A stretch of DNA of 64,000 nt from JAPPHA01 sp963662705 (GTDB lineage: Bacteria > Pseudomonadota > Alphaproteobacteria > Rhodobacterales > Rhodobacteraceae), in contig OY759767.1 of assembly GCA_963662705.2 (NCBI GenBank), positions 3,596,001 through 3,660,000 of the forward strand. Reading direction: 5' to 3'. Positions 36,365-43,633 of this stretch are shown piece by piece (the first letter of the stretch is position 1; every line of letters begins with the position of its first letter). The notes beneath the pieces are model-generated. The model was not told the origin of the DNA and made no database searches. It saw nothing but the letters and a program-made list of their open reading frames with translations. Both the position numbers and the translations under genes were made by a program.

Positions 36365-37183
36365 TCACGGTCGTACGGCGGGTGCTTCGATCGGCAGGCC
36401 ATTCGACCGCCATGCAAGATAGAGTTCCAGGCTCAGATACTCCCTTGAGCCGAGTTCATACGGTTCGGCACGGACAGCCCAGTTGCACCAGCGAAACATG
36501 CGATGCCGGGAGCCCATGGAGTTCCACATCAACCGATACACGGGAAACCCGTTGACATGGCCCTGGCTGATCCTGTCGCCGCGCAGATTGAATCCGGCGA
36601 GATCATCATGGCATTGGTTGCACGCAAGGTTCAACTGTCCCCGCCGCTGCGTGTAGAATTCGTGACCTTCCTGCCAGTATCGTTCCGCTTCACCCGAAAT
36701 ATCGACTCCGATCGGGATGCTCCGGGACTGATAGGTCACGAATGCGGTTAACGAAAGAAGCTCGTCGGATTCCTGGGGAAAGGCAGGGGCGTCCATGTAG
36801 GCAGTGAGCATCTCGTTGATGCGGGCTTCAAGATTGACCAGTGAACCCAGCTCTTCATCGAATTGCGGATACGATGCGGCAACGCTTCGCATCGAATCGG
36901 ATGCTTCCTCGTGGCAAGACTGGCACGAAAGTCCCTTGCCGCCCGTTGGCGTGGACCAGAGTTCCTCGCCGAATTCGACAGCGAACAACCCGGGATTCTG
37001 GAATTCGTCATCCTGGAGAGCGCGGACCTGTTCACCCATGTAGTGATAACCTGATAACGGAAACTCGCCGCCGAACAGGTCGGGTTCTTCAGCGATTGGA
37101 GATGCGGCGGCCGCGAGGAATCCCAGCGCCAGAACCATCGGCGCCGCCGACCGCGTTGGCCGAGGGCACCCACCGGGTTTCAA
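36365..37183 (-). CDS. soxA: SoxA, diheme cytochrome c of the thiosulfate-oxidising complex
   Basis: About 272 residues. After a signal peptide the mature protein shows heme motifs CQSCHEEAS and CNQCHDDLAG and the active-site cysteine in MFRWCNWAVRAEPYELGS, matching SoxA's 'C..xRaxPyxxGs' persulfide ligand. With SoxX it attaches thiosulfate or sulfide to SoxY. A TTG at 37183 overlaps the soxZ stop as TTGA and gives a normal signal peptide; the next ATG at 37138 is the alternative. It is fully conserved in visible key residues. The partner soxX lies at 18.1 kb. Confidence 0.92.
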   Translation of the reverse strand: MKPGGCPRPTRSAAPMVLALGFLAAAASPIAEEPDLFGGEFPLSGYHYMGEQVRALQDDEFQNPGLFAVEFGEELWSTPTGGKGLSCQSCHEEASDSMRSVAASYPQFDEELGSLVNLEARINEMLTAYMDAPAFPQESDELLSLTAFVTYQSRSIPIGVDISGEAERYWQEGHEFYTQRRGQLNLACNQCHDDLAGFNLRGDRISQGHVNGFPVYRLMWNSMGSRHRMFRWCNWAVRAEPYELGSREYLSLELYLAWRSNGLPIEAPAVRP

Positions 37184-37506
37184 GCGACTTCGATTTCCGC
37201 CGACGCCGTGTGGATCGTGCCGTCGTCGTCGTACCATCTGAAGTCGAACTTCCCCGATTCCTGCACCGATGCGTGAAACGACATGAAGGGGTTCGGGGAC
37301 ACGGCTTCGTGCCAGTCGGCACGGAAGACCAGTGCGCCGTTAAACGAAGCCTCGAAACGATTAATGATATGCCTGGGAATGCGCTGGCCGTCTCTCGAAA
37401 ACATGAATCCATTGTCCATCGGGTGCGTAACCAGGGTCTTGACTTCGAAGATTTCGCCCTTCTGCACGATCGGAGGGAGAGACAGGCGGGTTCTGACCTT
37501 GGTCAT
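37180..37506 (-). CDS. soxZ: SoxZ, sulfur-carrier complex subunit
   Basis: A 108-residue protein of the usual SoxZ length. It begins MTKVRTRLSLPPIVQKGEIF and contains VKTLVTHPMDNGF, ADWHEAVSPNPFMSF and the immunoglobulin-like end WYDDDGTIHTASAEIEV, all standard. The start is the ATG at 37506; the longer frame to 37554 lacks support. SoxZ dimerises with SoxY in the periplasm and is carried across by SoxY's Tat signal. It is encoded between soxY and soxA. Confidence 0.93.
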   Translation of the reverse strand: MTKVRTRLSLPPIVQKGEIFEVKTLVTHPMDNGFMFSRDGQRIPRHIINRFEASFNGALVFRADWHEAVSPNPFMSFHASVQESGKFDFRWYDDDGTIHTASAEIEVA

Positions 37507-37591
37507 GTCAACCGACCTTCCGCAAGCCGCGCGCAACGGATACGGGCTCTCCACGGTTCAAGTCCAAAGTTCATCCTCGTAACCCGTTCGA

Positions 37592-38164
37592 CTACTTTGC
37601 GTCCGGCAAGAATATCTCGACCGCACATGCTCCAAGCGTGACAGTCACATGTCTTGCCGCCATCCATGCGGATTCATCGCTCATGATCGCAAACCCGTAG
37701 ATATACTGGGTCTGGGCCAATCGAATGCGCTGCGAGACCTTGGCGACCCCTGACGTCGGAGTGAAATAGTAGTCGCTGATCAACGGTTGCGGATTCCTCG
37801 TCGAGAACACATGCAGGCTCTCGACGTAGTCTGATTCCGTCATCGGCGAATCCGGAACTGAAACCGTCAGCGGAACGGACAAGCCCGTGTCAGCCCGGTT
37901 CGGCATCTCCAATTCGACGCGCCCTTCCACGAATCCGGATCTTCCCAGCCTGTCCCGAACCAGCGTCTGCAACCAATTCGGCATTTCCGGAACGGCGGAT
38001 GCAGCCGGAACGGGACCAAGGGAAATTGCGGCAATCGTGCCCGTGCAGGCGGTAAGGCCCAGGAGTGCCTTCCGTCGGTTGATCAGTTTGCCTGTTCCCG
38101 AACTACCGCGGTCGTCAATTCGGCTCGGTTCTTCCTGCACAACACATGCCGTATCTTGGATCAC
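37592..38164 (-). CDS. soxY: SoxY-like sulfur carrier with atypical C terminus
   Basis: A 190-residue protein with a Tat signal (INRRKALLGLTACTGTIA) and SoxY-like body: GRVELEMPNRADTGLSVPLT, ESLHVFSTRNPQPLI, YYFTPTSGVAKVSQRIRLAQ. Normal SoxY ends in a GGCGG swinging arm carrying the sulfur. Here the equivalent region reads VTVTLGACAVEIFLPDAK, so one cysteine is present but followed by ten-odd further residues and without the flanking glycines. Reading the alternative frame there gives MCGRD, also not canonical. Either the arm has diverged, or a small frameshift changed the end. It is first in the soxY-soxZ-soxA block; 85 bases separate it from soxZ. Confidence 0.82.
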   Translation of the reverse strand: MIQDTACVVQEEPSRIDDRGSSGTGKLINRRKALLGLTACTGTIAAISLGPVPAASAVPEMPNWLQTLVRDRLGRSGFVEGRVELEMPNRADTGLSVPLTVSVPDSPMTESDYVESLHVFSTRNPQPLISDYYFTPTSGVAKVSQRIRLAQTQYIYGFAIMSDESAWMAARHVTVTLGACAVEIFLPDAK

Positions 38165-38185
38165 TCACAACTGACACAATGGCGC

Positions 38186-38222
38186 TAGACATCTTCCCCC
38201 GCCTGAAGGCGCGGGATTTTCA
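38186..38222 (-). repeat. Hairpin resembling the right end of an IS200/IS605-type element
   Basis: Read on the minus strand, the sequence is a CCCGCGCC-TTCA-GGCGGGGG hairpin followed by GAAGATGTC, resembling the end of IS200/IS605-group elements downstream of tnpB. No intact transposase or TnpB frame is found to its right, so only a relic is suggested. It lies just upstream of soxY and could also form a hairpin in any transcript crossing it. Confidence 0.35.
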
Positions 38223-39333
38223 GGTGGTCTGGTGAGCCCGGATGCAGACTACACAAATACACTGGAAAAACAATGGGCGGCATGTCTGCCGCCCGGAAGG
38301 GCCTGGTTTTCGCCCGCCGGATGGAGCGCCCCGGGCAACCGCCGGTTCGAGGGGTTCTCCAGACCTTCCCCAGGTTCACGCTTCGTTACCGGCCCATCGG
38401 CTCGGTACCTTGCACGGAGTGCTCCCCGTCAACACCACCTTGCCGCGGTCACCCCGGGGCGTCAACAAGAGCGCGCGCTGTTGTCCTCCCCGGCCCGAAC
38501 GCCGATGTTGCCAGCGCGAAAAACTGATGAATTCGAGATTTGCAAATTGCCAACAAGTCTCCTCGCGTTGGCCGACACCTCAGGCTTGAACAGGATGTTG
38601 AGGACGCTTCCCTGGCTAGTCCGTTTGGCCCGGGCAATCCCCGTCTTCGACAGGCAATGGTCATGTCAATTCTGCAGGATCAACCGCATGATCTTCACAT
38701 CTGTTCGCTGGCCAACCGCCGGGCTATCTCGGGGTTCATTCGATCACGAAAGGCTCTCGTCGTACCGGAAAATGCGTTCACGCGATCTCGGAACCCGCGC
38801 CAAGCATGCGAACACGGAAAAATCCAGCCAAGACTTACACCCATGTACGCAACTCTTATGAGCTTTCTCTGCAAGCCCGGAATCTAGCCTCACATTTCCT
38901 GAAGCATTCGCATCTCCCGATTTAGTGGAGCGGTTGATGAGACTGGCCCGTCTCGCCGACGTTTGGCCAGGAAACCCGGCGTTGGGTCGTCCGCTTGCGG
39001 ACAAGGAGCTTTTCAAAGAGCTTCTCAGCGGTCATCAGGAGCAAGCGAAGGTAATCCGGGTGGAACGTCATTTCGGCAGCAAGCTCAACGGCGTGCTCAA
39101 CTCTTATCCGGTTCGATTGACCAGCCCGTGCCGGTCGCGTGACCCTAATTCCACATCCTGTGGTTGCGACGTTCCGGGGGACGGGATCCTTCTTCGAGGC
39201 GGTGCCATCGTGATGGCAAACCCTGCTGCGTATCGATCACACGTCCACCCGGTTCCTCCGCGGCCCCGTCGAGCCGCCTCGGATTCAAAGCTCCTTTTTT
39301 CTCAGCCTGTGTCCCTGTCTCCGAAAGATGACG
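38223..39333. other. No recognisable intact gene; possible decayed IS200/IS605 region
   Basis: About 1.1 kb lie between soxY and the IS110 transposase. Frames up to 209 codons exist on the plus strand, but none is family-like. The minus strand next to the hairpin at 38.2 kb has short protein-like stretches (for example PVTKREPGEG) reminiscent of tnpB tails, which would fit a decayed element. The promoter for soxY must lie at the left end. Confidence 0.35.
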
Positions 39334-40590
39334 TTACGACACCGTCGCCTTGACGAACACTGCACCTGTCGGCACCAAGCCGATCAGGACATATCTCCAC
39401 AGCGCGATCAGCAGCTTGCGCGCCACGGCAACGATTGCCCGCTTGCGCAAGAGCTTGTTACGCCGGCGCGCGCAGTAATTATGGTACCATTTCGAGATCT
39501 CGCTGTCGGGCTGCCACCGCAGCCAACGCCACGCCAACTGCACCAGATGCTTGCGTACCATCGAATTGCCGGCTTTGCTGATGCCCTGGTCATTCTCGAC
39601 ATCACCGCTCGCCCACGGGACCGGCACGAGACCCGCCCAGGCGGCGAGCTCCCGCCGGTTCCTGAAGTCCCGGTAGAACACCTCGTTCTGCAGAAGTAGA
39701 GCATCGTTCGCTCCGATCCCCTTCAACTTCACCAGCAACGCAGAACCGCCCGGCAAATCCGGCCCGGAAGCGGCAGCCGAACCAACACGCTCATCCTCTG
39801 TGCCAGGCTGATTTCTCTCCTCATGAGACGGATCCTGTGATGGCACCACTACTGCCGCCTCCGCGATCAGCGCGGCCTTCTTCTCCTCGACATCCGCCAG
39901 TTGCTCCATGACCTTGACGAGCCTTTCGTGCGTTGCCTCAACCTCATCCCGTAGACCCGGAGGTAAAGGCGTGCCGAAAGCCGTGCGCACCCCGGCCAGC
40001 TCGGCCGCAAATTTCGGGCTTCTCGGATCCAGCTCCCGGATCCCGTGCAGTTTAAGCAAACCATGAATCGTGTTGCCCAGACTGGTGCGCTCCTTCACAA
40101 GACGCTCCCGGTGCCGAAGCAGGCGCTTGGCATCCTCCTCCTCAACCGTCGGGATCCGCACGACCGATAGCGCTTCGGCCTCGCCCTGATCCCATGCCCT
40201 CAGGGCCCGCACCATCCGCCTGGCATCAATCTTGTCCGTCTTTGCTTTCTTCTTTTTGCGAACCACCTCGAGGCTCGCCGGATCGCACATGACAACATCG
40301 ATTTGCGGCGCATGCTCAGCCAACCAGCGGGCCAACCAGAAGCCTTCGTATCCGGCCTCGTAAGTCAGCAGCACCCGAGACAAATTACCGGCACGGGCAC
40401 AAGACCTCCCGATCTTTGAAACAAGACCCATCGTGTCGGCCGGATCCAGTTTGTGCAGGCCAACCCTGCCGGGGTCCTCCGGATCACCGATCCCAACAAC
40501 CCAGGATTTCCCGCTGACTTCCACCGCCACATACAGCGTGCTAACTTCACCCTTGGAGGGAGCCACGTCGTTCAAGTCTTTCGACATCAT
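39334..40590 (-). CDS. IS110-family transposase
   Basis: A 418-residue DEDD-type recombinase. The N-terminal RuvC-like domain contains YVAVEVSGKSWVVGI with the first acidic residue, LLTYEAGYEGFWLARWL, VVMCDP and KKAKTDKIDARRMVRAL. The C-terminal domain has VKLKGIGANDALLL, FRNRRELAAWAGLVPVPWAS and GISKAGNSMVRKHLVQLAW with the catalytic serine. A hydrophilic insertion of about 35 residues (VVVPSQDPSHEERN and onward) precedes the C-terminal domain. The double ATG at 40590/40587 has AAAGGAGA upstream. It appears intact. IS110 elements lack terminal inverted repeats, so the element borders cannot be drawn from this copy alone. Confidence 0.92.
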   Translation of the reverse strand: MMSKDLNDVAPSKGEVSTLYVAVEVSGKSWVVGIGDPEDPGRVGLHKLDPADTMGLVSKIGRSCARAGNLSRVLLTYEAGYEGFWLARWLAEHAPQIDVVMCDPASLEVVRKKKKAKTDKIDARRMVRALRAWDQGEAEALSVVRIPTVEEEDAKRLLRHRERLVKERTSLGNTIHGLLKLHGIRELDPRSPKFAAELAGVRTAFGTPLPPGLRDEVEATHERLVKVMEQLADVEEKKAALIAEAAVVVPSQDPSHEERNQPGTEDERVGSAAASGPDLPGGSALLVKLKGIGANDALLLQNEVFYRDFRNRRELAAWAGLVPVPWASGDVENDQGISKAGNSMVRKHLVQLAWRWLRWQPDSEISKWYHNYCARRRNKLLRKRAIVAVARKLLIALWRYVLIGLVPTGAVFVKATVS

Positions 40591-40594
40591 CGAT

Positions 40595-40800
40595 CTCCTT
40601 TCATTCGGCAAGGGGTTGCCGGTGAACGACCCCTTGCCACCATATCTTGATGCCTGATCTATTGCCTCCAGCCGAATCAGCCCGCAAGCGCTAATCCAGG
40701 CAGGCTCATGGTATCTTCACATTCGCAATATGATAGCACTGTCAATTGTGAGACTGTCTCGAATGACTTTTCCGCATTGAGATCTCCAGAACGATACATG
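40595..40800 (-). ncRNA. Candidate bridge-RNA region of the IS110 element
   Basis: The noncoding stretch upstream of the IS110 transposase contains a perfect 10-bp inverted repeat (40607-40616 with 40629-40638; GGCAAGGGGT and its complement) around a 12-base loop. In IS110-group elements the noncoding end next to the recombinase gene encodes a structured RNA that pairs with donor and target DNA. Position and structure fit, but the RNA's ends and its guide loops were not resolved. Confidence 0.3.
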
Positions 40801-40807
40801 GACCACG

Positions 40808-41794
40808 ATGAATGATGAGATGGCAACTTACGGCACCGGAAACCCCACGATGCTGTTGACCGGCGAACGTACGTTTGACCCCGCTCCATTTGATGCGATC
40901 AGCTTCGATCTTTGCTCTCGTCGAAAGGATGTCGTGATCATGAGCGCGGACCTGAGCACGTACTGCCAGGTCAATCGCGTGAAGGCCGAACTTCCCGAAC
41001 AGCACCTCGATGTGGGCATGGCGGAGCAGAACCTGATTTCCGTTGCAGCGGGCGTCGCCAAGGCAGGCCTCGTGCCGGTCGCGACGACATTTGCCTGTTA
41101 GGCCACGCGCCGAGCCTATGACCAGATGATGATCTGCATGGGTACCGGACCGAACACCTCGATTGTCGTTGGTTTCACGCCGGGCATCGCCAATCCGGCC
41201 CGCATTCACCACCAGGCAGCCGAGGACCTTGGCATGGTGCGCGCAATTCCGAATGCCACCGTGATCGATCCGGTGGATCCGACCGACTTCCGCCAGGCGC
41301 TGGATGTCGCCGTCGACTTGCCGGGCCTGGTGTATCTGCGCGGTCACCGGGGGGACACGCCCCGAATTCTGGATCCTGAGAGGTTCTCGTTCGAGTTAGG
41401 CCGGACGTACGTGCTTCGGGAAGGGACCGGTATCGGCATTGTCGCGACGGGCCACGGCACTCAGTGGGCGCTGGAAGCTTCTGACCTTCTTGCCGCGCGG
41501 GGCCTAAGCCATTCCCTGCTGCATGTTCCCACAATCAAGCCGGTAAACGAGGCCGAGATCGCGGAGTTCGCCTACGCGCATGACCAGATCGTCACGGTGG
41601 AAAACCATCAGATCGTCACTGGGCTGGGGTCTTTGGTGACCGAGATCGTATCGGAGGTCGGTGGCGGGCCACGGATCACACGGCTTGGTCTCCCCAATTC
41701 ATGGGCACCGGGTGGTACCCTGCCCTACATTCGCACTGAACTTGGACTGGATGGCGAAGGGCTGGCCAACCGAATCGAGGGACTCCTGTCATGA
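40808..41794 (+). pseudogene. Transketolase C-terminal-half gene interrupted by an in-frame TAG
   Basis: A single frame encodes a transketolase second-half subunit of about 328 residues, but a TAG at 41099-41101 splits it. Before the stop: DVVIMSADLSTYCQVNRV, VGMAEQNLISVAAGVAKAG, VPVATTFAC. Immediately after, in the same frame: ATRRAYDQMMICMG, then GIANPARIHHQAAEDLGMVRAIPN and VTVENHQIVTGLGSL. Homologues have Phe or Tyr at the stop position ('TFAxFATRRAYDQ'), so it is a point nonsense change. An ATG at 41126 could restart translation but would lose the pyrimidine-domain N terminus with the TPP-activating glutamate. The end overlaps the N-subunit gene start (ATGA). Confidence 0.8.
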
Positions 41795-42639
41795 GAACGA
41801 ACACCGCCAGCCGTATCCGTGACCTGGAAATCATCGCCGCCAGGATTCGCCGAAACGTTCTCGAGATTTGCCGTCAGCGCGGCGGCTACGCAGCGCAGGG
41901 CGTAGCGCTCGCCGATATTGCCGCATGCCTTTATTTCGATGAAATGCGCCCCGACGGAAACGGTTGGTTCCATGACCGGTTTGTCCTGTCCAACGGGCAC
42001 GACGCGATCATGACCTACGGCGCGTTGGCCGAACACGGTTCCTACACGATGGATGAACTCAAGACCTACAACGCGGATGGCACCAGGATCGACCAAAGTC
42101 CGATCGAAGGGCAACTGGGGTTCGAGATCACCGCAGGCTCACTTGGCCAGGGTCCGAGCCAGGCCGCCGGAATAGCCTGGGCCGAGCGCAAGAGAGGTTC
42201 GGACAAACGCATCTACTGCCTGTTTTCCGACGGCGAACTGCAGGAGGGCAATGTCTGGGAGGCCGCCATGTTTGCAGGGCACCAGAATCTGTCGAACCTT
42301 GTCTACATCATTGACAATAACGACATGCAGGCCTCGGGCCATGCGAAAGACGTGATGGGCGTCGAGCCGGTCCCGGAGAAGTTCGAGGCTTTCGGATTTG
42401 CCGCACGCCGCATCAACGGGACAAACACGTGTGAGATCCTCGAAGCATTCGAAGAAGCGCGAAACACGACAGACAAACCTTATGCCATGGTATGCGATAC
42501 AAGGCTTTTCGACGGGATCGATTGCCTTCAAGAGGCGCTGCCTACGGCTCACTACGTTGCCAGGACGAGCGCTGACTGGGACGCGGGGATCGCGGAGATT
42601 ACGGCCAGAATCGACAACTTGAAGGGAGGCTTCGGTTAA
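41791..42639 (+). CDS. Transketolase N-terminal-half subunit (TPP-binding)
   Basis: A 282-residue TPP-binding half of a split transketolase. Sequence in order: RRNVLEICRQRGGYAAQGVA, FVLSNGHDAIMTYGALAEHG, EITAGSLGQGPSQAAGIAWA, and the cofactor-phosphate motif SDGELQEGNVWEAAMFA with IDNNDMQASG. The motif usually starts GDGE; here it is SDGE, a possible weakening of magnesium/TPP binding. It is coupled by ATGA to the preceding C-half gene, whose internal TAG may leave this subunit without a partner unless it pairs with the product of the 53 kb gene. Confidence 0.87.
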   Translation: MRTNTASRIRDLEIIAARIRRNVLEICRQRGGYAAQGVALADIAACLYFDEMRPDGNGWFHDRFVLSNGHDAIMTYGALAEHGSYTMDELKTYNADGTRIDQSPIEGQLGFEITAGSLGQGPSQAAGIAWAERKRGSDKRIYCLFSDGELQEGNVWEAAMFAGHQNLSNLVYIIDNNDMQASGHAKDVMGVEPVPEKFEAFGFAARRINGTNTCEILEAFEEARNTTDKPYAMVCDTRLFDGIDCLQEALPTAHYVARTSADWDAGIAEITARIDNLKGGFG

Positions 42640-42642
42640 CCC

Positions 42643-43440
42643 GTGACATTGCCAAACAGACCGTTTCACCGTCGCGTTGTACAGGGAACAAGAGCGATCG
42701 TAACCGCAGGCGGCGCGGGCATCGGTCGCACGATCGCCAAGACCCTGGTTTCGCACGGAGCCTCTGTTCACGTGTGCGACGTTTCAAATGATGCATTGAG
42801 TGAATTGGGGAGGGAACGCGCCGAGATTCTTTCCAGGCAGGTTGACGTGTCAGACCCCGTACAGGTCGATCAGTATTTTTCGGATGCTGTCGAGGCGCTC
42901 GGCGGCCTCGACGTGTTGGTAAACAATGCAGGAATTGCCGGACCAACAGCTCGCGTCGACGAAATCGATCCGCTCGAATGGGATCGGACAGTCGCGGTCA
43001 ATTTGAGTGGCCAGTTCTACTGCGCCCGGGCCGCCGTTCGGCATCTTCGAAAATCCTGCAACGCCGCCATCATTAACATGGCTTCGGTAGCAGGCCGTTT
43101 GGGTTACGCGTTTCGAACGCCATACGCCGCCACGAAATGGGGCATAATCGGCTTTACACAGAGTCTCGCAAAGGAGTTGGGGCCCGACGGGATTCGCGTG
43201 AACGCGATCCTTCCTGGCATCGTCGAAGGGCCGCGAATGGATGGCGTGATCGATGCGCGGGCCCGTGCGATCGGCAAATCGTTCGAGGAAACGCGGGCAA
43301 TGTACCTGGAGACCATTTCGCTGCGCCGCATGGTTGGTCCGCAAGACGTCGCAGACATGGTCCTCTTTCTGTGTTCGCCGGCCGGCAGGAACATCTCCGG
43401 CCAGTCCTTGAGCGTATGTGGAAACGTCGAGACGCTTTAG
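42643..43440 (+). CDS. Short-chain dehydrogenase/reductase (SDR)
   Basis: A 265-residue classical SDR. The cofactor motif is AIVTAGGAGIGRTIAKTL (TAGGAGIG variant of TGxxxGIG), followed by DVLVNNAGIAG (NNAG), catalytic Ser in NMASVAGRLG, and Tyr-Lys in PYAATKWGIIGFT. The C-terminal SLSVCGNVETL replaces the usual 'vDGG' end. The start is GTG at 42643 with GGGAGG about 15 bases upstream. It follows the split transketolase genes at once and probably oxidises or reduces a hydroxyketone or sugar alcohol substrate of that enzyme. Confidence 0.9.
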   Translation: MTLPNRPFHRRVVQGTRAIVTAGGAGIGRTIAKTLVSHGASVHVCDVSNDALSELGRERAEILSRQVDVSDPVQVDQYFSDAVEALGGLDVLVNNAGIAGPTARVDEIDPLEWDRTVAVNLSGQFYCARAAVRHLRKSCNAAIINMASVAGRLGYAFRTPYAATKWGIIGFTQSLAKELGPDGIRVNAILPGIVEGPRMDGVIDARARAIGKSFEETRAMYLETISLRRMVGPQDVADMVLFLCSPAGRNISGQSLSVCGNVETL

Positions 43441-43633
43441 GCGCGCGCTTTCCGCAACAATGGCGGGTCCGCATTGCGTCACATATGCCGAAGTCAACCT
43501 GCATTGTTTATGGAAATGCGTCTGTATTTTCTGGCACGCCACCAAGACCTGTCCAGGGAGAGTGAGATCGTTGAAAACCCGCGGCCCCGATTTGCCGGAA
43601 TTCCAGTTCTGGGCGTCAGAAGGAAACTCAAGA

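Noticed and set aside
41099..41101. TAG in the transketolase gene as a recoded (readthrough or pyrrolysine) codon
   Set aside because: There is no recoding signal, and pyrrolysine use is not known in alphaproteobacterial transketolases. The replaced residue is an ordinary Phe/Tyr, so a nonsense mutation is simpler.
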